Shown here: positions 8,991-17,680 of the stretch, one piece after another
How positions within the stretch are numbered: the first letter of the stretch is position 1
Layout: each line of letters opens with the position of its first letter
Assembly (NCBI RefSeq): GCF_045999315.1
Contig: NZ_CP174607.1
Coordinates: 3,038,001-3,102,000 of the forward strand
Length of the DNA stretch: 64,000 nt
Direction of reading: 5' to 3'
DNA from: Peredibacter sp045999315
GTDB taxonomy: Bacteria > Bdellovibrionota > Bacteriovoracia > Bacteriovoracales > Bacteriovoracaceae
The notes under the pieces: generated by a model
The model's input: the letters and a program-made list of their open reading frames with translations, nothing else
Databases searched by the model: none
Told to the model about the DNA's origin: nothing
Made by a program: the position numbers and the translations under genes

Positions 8991-11012
8991 ATGGCCGTCG
9001 AAGAAGTGAAGCGCCGTGGCGCAAAGGTCAAGGAAGCTCTAATTGAGAGCAAAGACCAGCGTTGGCACTGCCGAAACCGTGTAACTCTAGTTTTCGGAAG
9101 TAATGACATTGAAGAGCTAGATACTTACGTTTATACAACCGATTCTCTCGAGTTTAAGAAAGTAAATTTCCATCAGGCCAAATCTAAGGCCATCGAAGAA
9201 ATCCTTGATAACTGTATTGATGAGTTTTATCGCGGTCACGTGACTGAAATTCACTGTAACCTTTCACCGGACGGTAAGGTTGTAACGGTTCAGGACAACG
9301 GAATTGGTTTCCCGCTCGCAAAAATGAAAGACGTTTATACGGAATTCAGAACGGGCTCTAAATTTAAAGATGAAGAAGTGGATGAAAAAGGCTTCCTTTA
9401 CCGTACTCTTGGTCAAAACGGTCTGGGTGCTTCAGCAACATGTCTTACATCTGATATGTTCAAGGCCACAGTTCGTCACTATAACTCGAAGAAAGAACAA
9501 ACTTACGAGTTCATTGATGGCGCTCTGAAAATCCATAAAACAAAAGAAAAGCCATTTAAGGGTCCATCTGGTGTAAGAGTTGAACTGACTCTTGCTAAAG
9601 AAGTTTATAAGAACCAAGTCGTAGATAAAGAGCTACTCCGTAAACGTATTATCGACCTTGCGTACAATAACCCAGGACTTACGTTCTATTTCAACGACGA
9701 GAAATACCTTTATAAGAAAGGCCTTTTCGAACTTGCTCAGCGTATTGATGGAACAACTGCTCAGCTCATTGGAGATGAGAAGTTTGTTTATGAAACAACC
9801 AACATCAAAGGTGCCAAAGTTAAGGCCCAGTATGATGTTCATGTTTCTGTGACTTTCGATAAGAAGTCTGATGATAAAGAAAGAATGATCTCTTTCGTGA
9901 ACTCTACTCCGACATATGACGGCGGTTTCCATCACGATCGTATTAAGCGTCTATTTATTAATACCGTTAAAGATAAGTTAGAGCGTACCGCTAAGAAAGA
10001 TAAGTTAACTCTTGTAGATAACGATGTTCTTGCTGGTATGACGTTTGTGATCGGTATTGTTATGCCGAATCCTCGTTTTGAATCTCAAACTAAGCGTAAG
10101 CTAGTTCGTGATGCTCTTCTTGAGAAAGCACTAGAAACTTTCATGGCCGATGGCATGACAAAGTTTATGCGTAAGAACCAAGAGCTTCTTGATCACATCA
10201 TGGAGAGAGCAAAATCTCGTCAACGTATGATGGATCTTAAAGATGCATCTAAACTTGCGAAGAAAGGTAAAAAGCAAAGAGTTGAAAAACTTCTTGATGC
10301 TAACGAAAGAAAAGACAGAACAAAATGTGCTCTTTTCATCTGTGAAGGTGACTCGGCCATCGGTGGTCTACGTTCGGCCCGCGATAAGATGTATCAAGGT
10401 GGAATTGCCCTTAAAGGTAAGCCAATGAACGTTTCTCAGGCCTCTATCAAAGAAGTTCTTGAGAACCAAGAGTTCGCCGACATCATGAGTTCAATTGGTC
10501 TGGCGATTGGCCAGAAAGCAGAAGCACAAGAGCTTCGTTTCTCAAAAATCGTTTTCCTTGCCGATTCGGACGTGGATGGTGGACACATCAATACACTTCT
10601 AACGAACTTCTTCTTCACGTTCTGGCCTGAAATGTTTGAAAAAGGCATGATCCAGATCGCGAAGGCCCCACTTTTTGAGGTTGTGACAGATAAAGGAACA
10701 ATTTACTGTGAATCAACTGATGAACTTGAGAAGCTTAAAGTTCGCAAAGACATCAAAATTAAAGAGATCATGCGTAACAAGGGTCTTGGTGAGATGAGCC
10801 AGGAAGCTTTCAAGCATGTTCTTAGCCGTAAAGATTTCACAAAAATTTCTGTGAAGGACATGAGTGCTTCTAAATCAATGCTTGAAACTTGTTTCGGTAA
10901 AGAATCACAACTTCGTAAGGATCTATTGATTGATTCGGATGAAATCGATGTCGATCTTACGAACGTGATTGCCGGTAACAAGGCAAAGAAAAAAAGTGAA
11001 GCGAGAGCGTAA
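8991..11012 (+). CDS. Type IIA DNA topoisomerase subunit B (ParE/GyrB-like, divergent)
   Basis: This 673-residue ATPase subunit of a DNA topoisomerase II is translated from the ATG at 8991, which has AAAGGAGA 8 nt upstream. The GHKL ATPase domain shows EEILDNCIDEF, QDNGIGFP and GQNGLGASATCL. The transducer carries the catalytic lysine in QTKRKL (K368). The TOPRIM domain has the Mg-binding residues EGDSA (E452) and DSDVD (525-529). The transducer segment VNSTPTYDGGFHH and the NPRFESQTK block look closer to T4 gp39 and eukaryotic topoisomerase II than to bacterial GyrB. The partner subunit follows after 2 bp. Whether it acts as a decatenase or gyrase cannot be read from the sequence. Confidence 0.9.
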   Translation: MAVEEVKRRGAKVKEALIESKDQRWHCRNRVTLVFGSNDIEELDTYVYTTDSLEFKKVNFHQAKSKAIEEILDNCIDEFYRGHVTEIHCNLSPDGKVVTVQDNGIGFPLAKMKDVYTEFRTGSKFKDEEVDEKGFLYRTLGQNGLGASATCLTSDMFKATVRHYNSKKEQTYEFIDGALKIHKTKEKPFKGPSGVRVELTLAKEVYKNQVVDKELLRKRIIDLAYNNPGLTFYFNDEKYLYKKGLFELAQRIDGTTAQLIGDEKFVYETTNIKGAKVKAQYDVHVSVTFDKKSDDKERMISFVNSTPTYDGGFHHDRIKRLFINTVKDKLERTAKKDKLTLVDNDVLAGMTFVIGIVMPNPRFESQTKRKLVRDALLEKALETFMADGMTKFMRKNQELLDHIMERAKSRQRMMDLKDASKLAKKGKKQRVEKLLDANERKDRTKCALFICEGDSAIGGLRSARDKMYQGGIALKGKPMNVSQASIKEVLENQEFADIMSSIGLAIGQKAEAQELRFSKIVFLADSDVDGGHINTLLTNFFFTFWPEMFEKGMIQIAKAPLFEVVTDKGTIYCESTDELEKLKVRKDIKIKEIMRNKGLGEMSQEAFKHVLSRKDFTKISVKDMSASKSMLETCFGKESQLRKDLLIDSDEIDVDLTNVIAGNKAKKKSEARA

Positions 11013-11014
11013 AT

Positions 11015-12445
11015 ATGAAAGATAATCAACAAGCACTACATTCAATGACTGCTGTGCCTCTTGAGGCACTAGTAAAAGAAGAATACAGAACCTATCAGAT
11101 CTATACGCTGATGGATCGCGCGATTCCATACCTTCAGGATGGTCTAAAGCCTTCTCAACGTCGTATTCTTTTCACTCTTTGGAAGAACTCGAACAAAGGT
11201 CTGATTAAAGTAAGTTCTCTTACTGGATTGGTTCTGACTCTTCACCCGCACGGTCCCGCATCGGTTGAGCAATCAATCGTAAACCTTGCCCAGGACTATA
11301 CGTTCTCGAACAACTACCCACTTATTGATAAGAAGGGTTACTTCGGGGAAAGAATGGAGACCCAGGCGGCCGCTGCCCGTTACATTGAGTGTAAATTAGG
11401 TAAAGTTGCTGAACTTCTTCTTTTCGATGATATGAACCAGGTGGAAATGGTTCCTAACTATGATGAGAAGGTCATGGAGCCAATGGGGCTACTTCCGAAA
11501 CTTCCTATCATGCTTCTAAACGGAGCTGAAGGTATCGGAACTGGTTTCTCTTCCGTCATTCCAAGCTTTAACCACGAAGATATTATCAAGTCGATGATCT
11601 CATTCATTGAGACTGGAAAAATCAAAAAGATTAAGCCTTACTTCCGTTATTACACTGATAAGGTGGAAATTGATGAGAAGGGAAGAATCATCACGAAGAT
11701 GAGCTTTAAGCAAGTGGGCGAGAAGATCTTCATTACTGAAGTTCCTAAGGGCTACGACGCTCAGAAGATCTACAGACATCTGAATAAGCACATGGATAAC
11801 GATTTCCTGAAGGATTACATCGATTCTTCTGTGGATAACGTGATTAATGTTGAGCTTATCTTCAAACGCGGTCAGACTCCGACTTTAGAAGAAGTTGAAA
11901 AGACAATGGGCACGATCAGCTCGATCGTTCCTAACTACACCCTTATTACTGAAAAAGGTGTGAAGGTCTTCAATGCTGTAGAAGAAATTCTAGAAGTGTT
12001 CACGGTTCAACGTCTTGCTGTCACAAAACGCCGTTATGAGCTTCTTATCAAAGATTATGAAGACCGTTTAACAAAGAACAACGAGATCATCCGCTTCATC
12101 CGCGAGAAGCATTATGCCATCGCTGAGAAGAAGGCCAACCGTAAGGACTATATTGATTACCTGACGAAGCAGAAATTCACATACGCTGAATACCTCGCTG
12201 ATATGGCCATCTACCGTATGACCAAAGAGGAAGTTGAGAAACGTCAGCTTCTTATCAAAGAAGAAACAAACGCTCTTAATGAGTTCAAGAAGGTCCTTAA
12301 ATCTCCTGAGCAGATTAAGAAAAAGCTTATCGAAGAGCTGGAAGATACCGGCAAGAAACTATCGGCCATCATGAATGATAAAGAGGCCGAGAAGAAGAAA
12401 AACTTCGCAAAAGCTAAAGCTGAAAAAACTAAGACAAGACACTAG
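11015..12445 (+). CDS. Type IIA DNA topoisomerase subunit A, no C-terminal pinwheel (T4 gp52-like)
   Basis: This is the 476-residue DNA-cleaving subunit. The winged-helix region has LKPSQRRILF, and the active-site tyrosine is Y123 in AAAARYIECKL. The tower region and a Lys/Glu-rich coiled coil follow, and the protein then ends in a Lys-rich tail. Bacterial GyrA and ParC are about 740-880 residues with a C-terminal beta-pinwheel. That domain and any GyrA box are missing here, and the frame ends at a good terminator, so this is not a truncation. The motifs SIVNLAQDYTFSNN and LLNGAEGIGTGFSS resemble phage T4 gp52 and eukaryotic topoisomerase II. It is co-transcribed with subunit B. Confidence 0.9.
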   Translation: MKDNQQALHSMTAVPLEALVKEEYRTYQIYTLMDRAIPYLQDGLKPSQRRILFTLWKNSNKGLIKVSSLTGLVLTLHPHGPASVEQSIVNLAQDYTFSNNYPLIDKKGYFGERMETQAAAARYIECKLGKVAELLLFDDMNQVEMVPNYDEKVMEPMGLLPKLPIMLLNGAEGIGTGFSSVIPSFNHEDIIKSMISFIETGKIKKIKPYFRYYTDKVEIDEKGRIITKMSFKQVGEKIFITEVPKGYDAQKIYRHLNKHMDNDFLKDYIDSSVDNVINVELIFKRGQTPTLEEVEKTMGTISSIVPNYTLITEKGVKVFNAVEEILEVFTVQRLAVTKRRYELLIKDYEDRLTKNNEIIRFIREKHYAIAEKKANRKDYIDYLTKQKFTYAEYLADMAIYRMTKEEVEKRQLLIKEETNALNEFKKVLKSPEQIKKKLIEELEDTGKKLSAIMNDKEAEKKKNFAKAKAEKTKTRH

Positions 12446-12450
12446 AATAA

Positions 12451-12475
12451 AGGGCCTCAAAAGAGGCCCTTCTAA
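12451..12475. terminator. Bidirectional intrinsic terminator
   Basis: An 8-bp perfect stem AGGGCCTC/GAGGCCCT with loop AAAA sits between the convergent topoisomerase A and histidine kinase genes. It has a T-rich tail on the plus side and TTTATTC on the minus side. Confidence 0.85.
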
Positions 12476-13863
12476 TTTGTAATGGGAAGTTTTAGAACAA
12501 AGCTCGTTGAGTATTCGTCCAATTCAAAATACAGATCTCCCTTATGATCCATGGCCATGCCCTTTGAGATACTGAGGGAGAGCCCTGATCCCTGGTTTAC
12601 ATCTTTGGTAGAAAAAAACGGCTGAAAGAGTTTGGCCTGATTTTCCAATGAGACCGTGTTCCCGCAGTTCTTTACTTTGATCAGCACAAAATGTTCTACA
12701 AGTTCAAATTCGTAATGAATCCACTTCGAGGTCTTACAGCTTTTTAGCGCATCGTCGGCGTTCTTTGTGAGGGCAAAAAGAATTTGGGTGATCTGAAAAG
12801 GGTTACAAAAGATTTTAACCTCAGGGACTTCGTAGACCTTAAAATCCACTTGATGGGCCTTTAAAAGCTCATGGCAGTAATTTAAAGTCCTGTTAATCAC
12901 ATCTTTTAAAGGCACCACTTCTTTAGGAGCGGTCTCCATTTGGAGTGAGAAATACTTTAGGCCTTCAATCACATTTTTAATTTTAAAGATCGCCTGAGAA
13001 GTGAGATTCATTTTCCCTTGGAGGTCTGAAGTCATGACCTCTCTTTTTTTAAGATCTCTTTCCACTTGTTGTGTGGAACCCAAAATGACCATGAGGGAAT
13101 TATTCACTTCATGGGCAAGGCCCCCGGCCATGTCTCCTAATGCTGAAATTTTTGAAGCGTGAATGAGTTTTGCCGTCTGATCAATCAGGGCCTTTTGACT
13201 TTCTTTCAATTCTTCGTAGGAGTCGGCCAGCTCTAACTGGGTGGTGAATCTTTGAATCAGTAGTGCCCGGTAATCTCGGTATTGCTTCATTTGATAAAAA
13301 ATAAAGAAGGCCATGGCAAAGGTGATCCACTTGGCATCGTCAATTCTTCTCACCTGATACTGATAAAAAGACACCGCCACCATAGGGACAATGATGAGAA
13401 GTTGAAAAGGAATAAAAAGTGTTTTGTCGTAGGCCAGGGTGATGAGGGATGAGGCAAGGAACCCCATCATGATGGTAATCAAGATCGCAAATTGATAGCC
13501 CACCATATTGAGTTCATAGGTCGAAAGAGAAAAGATCACTCCCCATCCTACGGAATTGAGCCAGATACTGACTCTCATTTGATTTCGTTGAAGTTCAGAA
13601 GCGATATCATGGGTGCCAATTTGTTTAGAGACATAGTAGCGAAAAATATTGGCGAAGATCACCAGAAGACAGGCGCCTTTTATGATGCCGGTATTGACCG
13701 TAAGATTGAAATGATAAAAGGAAATCAGGAGCGCAATAACAATGAAAGTAATGGCGGCCGGAGTGCTTTTGGCGGCCACTTCCTTCCATAACAGATTATT
13801 GATTTGCTTCTGTCGTTGATCCATTAAAAAGGAGTAAGCCACAGAGGGGAAGTTCCGCAACAA
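12472..13863 (-). CDS. Membrane-bound sensor histidine kinase (orphan)
   Basis: In this 463-residue protein the first 195 residues hold about six hydrophobic segments. A coiled-coil linker follows, then a HisKA domain with the phospho-acceptor H251 in GGLAHEVNN, and a HATPase_c domain with KNADDALK (N box), a G1-like KNCGN segment in place of the usual DxGxG, QPFFSTK and GSGLSLSISKG (G2). There is no extracellular sensor domain, so the signal is probably sensed in the membrane. No response regulator gene is adjacent. The start is uncertain. A TTG at 13861-13863 has AAGG and GAAAG upstream, while an in-frame ATG at 13824 has no Shine-Dalgarno. The conclusion is the same for both. Confidence 0.88.
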   Translation of the reverse strand: MLRNFPSVAYSFLMDQRQKQINNLLWKEVAAKSTPAAITFIVIALLISFYHFNLTVNTGIIKGACLLVIFANIFRYYVSKQIGTHDIASELQRNQMRVSIWLNSVGWGVIFSLSTYELNMVGYQFAILITIMMGFLASSLITLAYDKTLFIPFQLLIIVPMVAVSFYQYQVRRIDDAKWITFAMAFFIFYQMKQYRDYRALLIQRFTTQLELADSYEELKESQKALIDQTAKLIHASKISALGDMAGGLAHEVNNSLMVILGSTQQVERDLKKREVMTSDLQGKMNLTSQAIFKIKNVIEGLKYFSLQMETAPKEVVPLKDVINRTLNYCHELLKAHQVDFKVYEVPEVKIFCNPFQITQILFALTKNADDALKSCKTSKWIHYEFELVEHFVLIKVKNCGNTVSLENQAKLFQPFFSTKDVNQGSGLSLSISKGMAMDHKGDLYFELDEYSTSFVLKLPITN

Positions 13864-13876
13864 TTCTTTCAGAGGA

Positions 13877-13892
13877 CCTTAAATTCTTAAGG
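13877..13892. repeat. Perfect palindrome upstream of the histidine kinase
   Basis: CCTTAA-ATTC-TTAAGG lies 13 bp before the kinase start and 26 bp after the stop of the upstream heme-protein gene. It has no T-run, so it may be an operator, a weak terminator, or an element that hides the AAGG of the kinase ribosome binding site. Confidence 0.4.
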
Positions 13893-13917
13893 TGGTCTTT
13901 AGGCGAAAATGTAGATT

Positions 13918-15528
13918 TTACTCTCGTCTATTACGCCATTCGATAATGGCATTTTCGTATTGGGTCGCAATACTATCACAGTTCGCACCACAGTTATGGC
14001 GTTCTATTCTCATTTTACGGACGATACGAGAGTTGGCAGGGGTATTGAAGTCGACCACACTCAAAGTTGCATCATGGGCCGTTTGAACGTTATCTGAAGC
14101 ATGTCTTGGAGAGGTACTCATATGACAGCTGACACAGCTATAGGCCGAGCTACGAGAAATAGGATAAGCTGTTGCTTGATAGGCCATCAGTGAAGTTTGT
14201 GATCCTATTTCGCCACCAGTTCCACCGGTAGTTCCGCCGGCCGATTCCGTTGGATAAAGTTCCTCAAATGAGAATTTTAATTTGTCTCCCGAGAGGCCCT
14301 TATCTTTAATGACGATCATGGCGTAGGGGGAAAGGACATTATCACTGGCCGTCGCAATTTTATTTACGAGGGTGTAGGCCGAGTGCTGGGGAGAGTAGGC
14401 CCCATTCATAAACAACTTGATGTTCTTTACTTTCACATTGGTTGGGGCAACAATCCTTGGTTTTGTGATTTTATAACTGTAAAGATCGTAATCCACGATA
14501 TTCACTTTAAAGCTGGCGTTAGGAATGATTGAAGAAAGATCATAACTTAAAGTGATACCGAAAAAATCTCCCACTTCTTGACCGTTGAACGCTGGATCAG
14601 AAGTGACCACAAAGGCCTGGGCACGAGCTCCGTCTTCTCTTTGACGAAGTTCAAGAGTGTAGTTGGTGTCCTTGATTAAATTGTAGGTCGTCCCATTAAA
14701 CTGGCGCCATTCAAAACGAGCACCTGGAGTGAAATCAAAATTTCGTGGGTTTCCGCTTACTAATGCTCTTGTACTAGAGTTTCTAATGGCAATATAAAAA
14801 GAGTTGTCTCCATCAGTTGGGCCATTCACTAGACCCCAGATGCGGTAAGTTCCATTCATAGGAACTGTGAAGTTCATATAGGCAATACCTGCATTGGTTG
14901 CGTCGCTGGCCAGAGTATTGTTGAGATTATTTGTGACAGTAAGGTAAGGGCCGTCCTCGGAGTTCACTAAAGTCATTGGGCCCTCTTTCATGGCCGCTTC
15001 AACATTAAGTTTTACCGTGTTTGAGCTTGGAGGATTCCCGGCATTTGCAAACTCCATTTCCAGCGTATCTGTTTCATTCGTATAAATTGCCAAATCTGAT
15101 GGTTCCTCTTCGTCGATGGACCCTGAAATACTTCGAGCGGCCTTCCATGTTTCAATGGCCCGTTCCATCTCTTGAGCATTTTCTTCACAGTCACTCCAGC
15201 AGTTGTGGTTTTCACCGCGAAGTTTTGCCACAATTCGTGAGGCCGAAATATTTTCGAAGTTTACCTTTTGTTGAGAGACCAGAATGTCATGGGCCTCATG
15301 ATAATTATCCGAGGCATGCATGGGCTGAATATTTGAGTGACAGCTAATACAATTTGAGCGAGTGACAGAATAAACAGATTTTTGAAAGGCCTCATAAGAA
15401 GCTTCCGAGCCACTGGCGTGATAACCACTTTCAAACATGAGATTTCCTGGCCTGCCACAGTTGGTGTAGACCGCGAGGATGGCCCCCAAAAGAAAAATCA
15501 CTGCGAGTTTGAAAATATTAAAAGACAA
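13918..15528 (-). CDS. Exported protein with two duplicated CxxCH (heme c-like) modules
   Basis: This 536-residue protein has an N-terminal hydrophobic segment ending in YTNCG, which is either a signal peptide or a non-canonical lipoprotein signal. Residues 43-132 and 450-536 are copies of one module of about 87 residues. Each has CxxCH (CISCH at 60-64; CVSCH near 465), then HASDN, SRIV.K.R, HNC..(D/N)C and a final helix E.AI..W. The middle 300 residues look like a beta-sandwich, perhaps carbohydrate-binding. CxxCH implies covalent heme c, but two extra conserved cysteines per module make another use possible. It is the last gene of a four-gene operon, 8 bp after the Tat-exported gene. Confidence 0.8.
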   Translation of the reverse strand: MSFNIFKLAVIFLLGAILAVYTNCGRPGNLMFESGYHASGSEASYEAFQKSVYSVTRSNCISCHSNIQPMHASDNYHEAHDILVSQQKVNFENISASRIVAKLRGENHNCWSDCEENAQEMERAIETWKAARSISGSIDEEEPSDLAIYTNETDTLEMEFANAGNPPSSNTVKLNVEAAMKEGPMTLVNSEDGPYLTVTNNLNNTLASDATNAGIAYMNFTVPMNGTYRIWGLVNGPTDGDNSFYIAIRNSSTRALVSGNPRNFDFTPGARFEWRQFNGTTYNLIKDTNYTLELRQREDGARAQAFVVTSDPAFNGQEVGDFFGITLSYDLSSIIPNASFKVNIVDYDLYSYKITKPRIVAPTNVKVKNIKLFMNGAYSPQHSAYTLVNKIATASDNVLSPYAMIVIKDKGLSGDKLKFSFEELYPTESAGGTTGGTGGEIGSQTSLMAYQATAYPISRSSAYSCVSCHMSTSPRHASDNVQTAHDATLSVVDFNTPANSRIVRKMRIERHNCGANCDSIATQYENAIIEWRNRRE

Positions 15529-15536
15529 AGTTGCTC

Positions 15537-16988
15537 CTACTTTAGTTTATCAAAAACCAGGTATTGATCCAGCTTGTTTCTAAAAGGATCATCTCCGACC
15601 ACATTTTCAAAGTTGCCTTCAAGACCATGAAGGGCCAGATAGTTTGCCACCATGGCCTTGGAAGTTGTCACCACACTATTACTTGTGAGCATGGCCGAGC
15701 CTTCAACTGCACCGTTGGCCTTGTAGTATCCAATCTGACGTTTTGTTGTTCGAAGAGAAGGTCTTCCATCATTTTTGTAGACCATCATAAAAGTGGCCGA
15801 TCGCTGGCCCGAGTCTCCGGCCCAGACAAACTTTCCAGTGCTATCAACAGTTCCATTGGCCGCAACACCACCATCTGTTAAAACATAGATAACAACGTCC
15901 GTTTTTTTGGCCGCTGCAAGTTCCATAATGGCGCCCATGAGCTGACCCAGATCAAAATCTCTGGCGTCACCGGTTGTTCTTGTTCCGTCATGATAGTCGA
16001 AGCCACCAAGTGTGATCGTTCCAACGCCAATATGTCCGTCTAAGACAAGTTTTGAGATGGCGCGAGAGCGGTTGCGAGTATCAGAATTGGTGATTTTATC
16101 AAAAATCGTTTTAGCGACCATGTCCTCATTTGGATCAACGTCACCCGGTTTCACTTTATAAAGCTGCTCAGACGATTCAGAGAAACCACATCCGACCAAC
16201 GCCTGAATTTGCTCAGGGAGTGAACGACGAGAGAACCCCGCAAGTTTTCTTTCACTAATTCGTGAGGCGGTATTCATAATGCTTCTTACCTTAGACTCAG
16301 AAAGAGAGCCCAAAATAGTTCCGGTGCTCACGAGGTTGATGGCCTCCTGGCGTGACGTGATTCTGACGGGAGCGACCGCGGGATTAATCGAATCAAGTGG
16401 GGAAGTAGAGTTGCCTCCTGATTCAGTTTGTAGTGTTCCTGCTAGCTGAGCTAGCTTTCCCTTGGCCCCCGCCTTGTGTAACCAGTAAATCGGGTTTGAT
16501 TGATTGTTTCCGGTATCATCATCGGAAGTTGTGCAAAAAATAATGCCTTCTGTGTTGTCACGTGTACTTTGTGAAGTGATGTTTCGAATTCCCTGAAGAA
16601 TTCCAGAGCTTGAATGAAAGGCGAGGCCCATCTCAGTATTCACTTGGCCGGATTTTGAGGGATGAAATTCTGTGGGAAGTCCAAGGGAAGCATAGCTTGC
16701 CAGAAAATCCATTTGCCCTCCGGCACCACCTACCATGACATTAGAACCAGCGATGTTTCCGCCACCGGCAATATCAATGATGATCACAGGGGTGAGATGT
16801 TCAAAAATAGGAGGCGCACATTCTGCCGCATGAGCACTTGATGAGAGCATCGAAAGAGCGCTTGGTGCCAAAGCAAACGCTGTCATTCCAAGAAAACCCT
16901 GGGCCAGAAAGTCACGTCTGGTTTTTAAACGGTGACCTTCGTGATACATAGGTTTTAAGACATCATCTACTTCATGTTTCTTTTTCAT
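15537..16988 (-). CDS. Tat-exported DUF1501-like protein
   Basis: I start this protein at ATG 16986-16988, with AAGGGA 7 nt upstream, giving 483 residues. The N-terminus carries a twin-arginine signal, TRRDFLAQG (R24 R25), followed by a hydrophobic stretch ending in SSAHAAE. The body has IIIDIAGGGN, GIIFCTTSDDDTG and VVIYVLTDGGV. This pattern suggests the alkaline-phosphatase/sulfatase-like fold of DUF1501 proteins, although the family call is by resemblance. DUF1501 proteins are commonly encoded beside c-type cytochrome-like proteins, as here. Tat export suggests folding or cofactor loading in the cytoplasm. The substrate is unknown. Confidence 0.72.
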   Translation of the reverse strand: MKKKHEVDDVLKPMYHEGHRLKTRRDFLAQGFLGMTAFALAPSALSMLSSSAHAAECAPPIFEHLTPVIIIDIAGGGNIAGSNVMVGGAGGQMDFLASYASLGLPTEFHPSKSGQVNTEMGLAFHSSSGILQGIRNITSQSTRDNTEGIIFCTTSDDDTGNNQSNPIYWLHKAGAKGKLAQLAGTLQTESGGNSTSPLDSINPAVAPVRITSRQEAINLVSTGTILGSLSESKVRSIMNTASRISERKLAGFSRRSLPEQIQALVGCGFSESSEQLYKVKPGDVDPNEDMVAKTIFDKITNSDTRNRSRAISKLVLDGHIGVGTITLGGFDYHDGTRTTGDARDFDLGQLMGAIMELAAAKKTDVVIYVLTDGGVAANGTVDSTGKFVWAGDSGQRSATFMMVYKNDGRPSLRTTKRQIGYYKANGAVEGSAMLTSNSVVTTSKAMVANYLALHGLEGNFENVVGDDPFRNKLDQYLVFDKLK

Positions 16989-16996
16989 ATGTTCCC

Positions 16997-17680
16997 TTAA
17001 AGTAGAATCACGTGGGCACTGGATAGTGTGGCCGTACAAAGACCAATCATGGCCTTGAGTGTGAGATTTGTACTGCTTGCCTCATTCTTTGTGAGTTCTT
17101 CCATCAGTGCATCCAGATCTTTTTGGGCCTCTATAAGCTCTTCGCCCTCGACCATTCCTAGCCAAAAGTTATCAATGGCCCCGTTAATGGCATCAGTTCT
17201 TCGTTCTATTGACATTGGATTTCCAGAGGCCTGGCCAAAATTAAAATTGGGCCAGATGTTCGCTCTTAGAGTCGGGGTCTCGATCACGACTGCGTAACAA
17301 AATTGGGCCGCAAGTTTAGAAATGGCGATCTGATGAGTAGGTGAAAATACTTTCACATCATTTCCAGTCGGAAGTGAAAGTGCCACTTCGGTATACACCT
17401 TCATCACATTAGTGTTCGTTTGTGGATCAACACCTGTAAGGGTGGCCATGGTCTGAAGAATTTGTTCGTGGTTTTTGACCCCAACTGTGACTTGGGTCTC
17501 ATTTAGCTCTTGTTCTTCACTCTTAGGAACACTGCTTGGAGGAGTATAGTTACTGTACTCCGTACCGCGCTCTTTGATGTCGAGTGTGTTTTCTGGCATA
17601 CAGTGAGTGAAGGTCGCAACGAGGACCATTAACATCAGAATGACCGTGATCTTAACGGCAATTTTACTATTCATCTTCAT
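16997..17680 (-). CDS. Lipoprotein of unknown function in heme-protein operon
   Basis: The start chosen is the ATG at 17678-17680, with AGGA 10 nt upstream, giving 227 residues. A basic leader and hydrophobic helix end at ATFTHC, a lipobox-like site, so it is probably an outer- or inner-membrane lipoprotein. The rest is mainly helical, with no recognised domain and few cysteines. The gene overlaps the end of the preceding CxxCH gene by 14 bp and is followed after 8 bp by the Tat-exported gene. That tight packing suggests the four products work as one envelope system. Confidence 0.72.
   Translation of the reverse strand: MKMNSKIAVKITVILMLMVLVATFTHCMPENTLDIKERGTEYSNYTPPSSVPKSEEQELNETQVTVGVKNHEQILQTMATLTGVDPQTNTNVMKVYTEVALSLPTGNDVKVFSPTHQIAISKLAAQFCYAVVIETPTLRANIWPNFNFGQASGNPMSIERRTDAINGAIDNFWLGMVEGEELIEAQKDLDALMEELTKNEASSTNLTLKAMIGLCTATLSSAHVILL

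Noticed and set aside
8912..9109. N-terminal extension of the SRPBCC-like protein
   Set aside because: It would overlap the topoisomerase B start and hides a good signal peptide that begins at 8911.
11015..12445. Topoisomerase A subunit as a broken gyrA or parC
   Set aside because: The frame ends in a Lys-rich tail, is followed at once by a strong terminator, and no remnant of a pinwheel domain follows.
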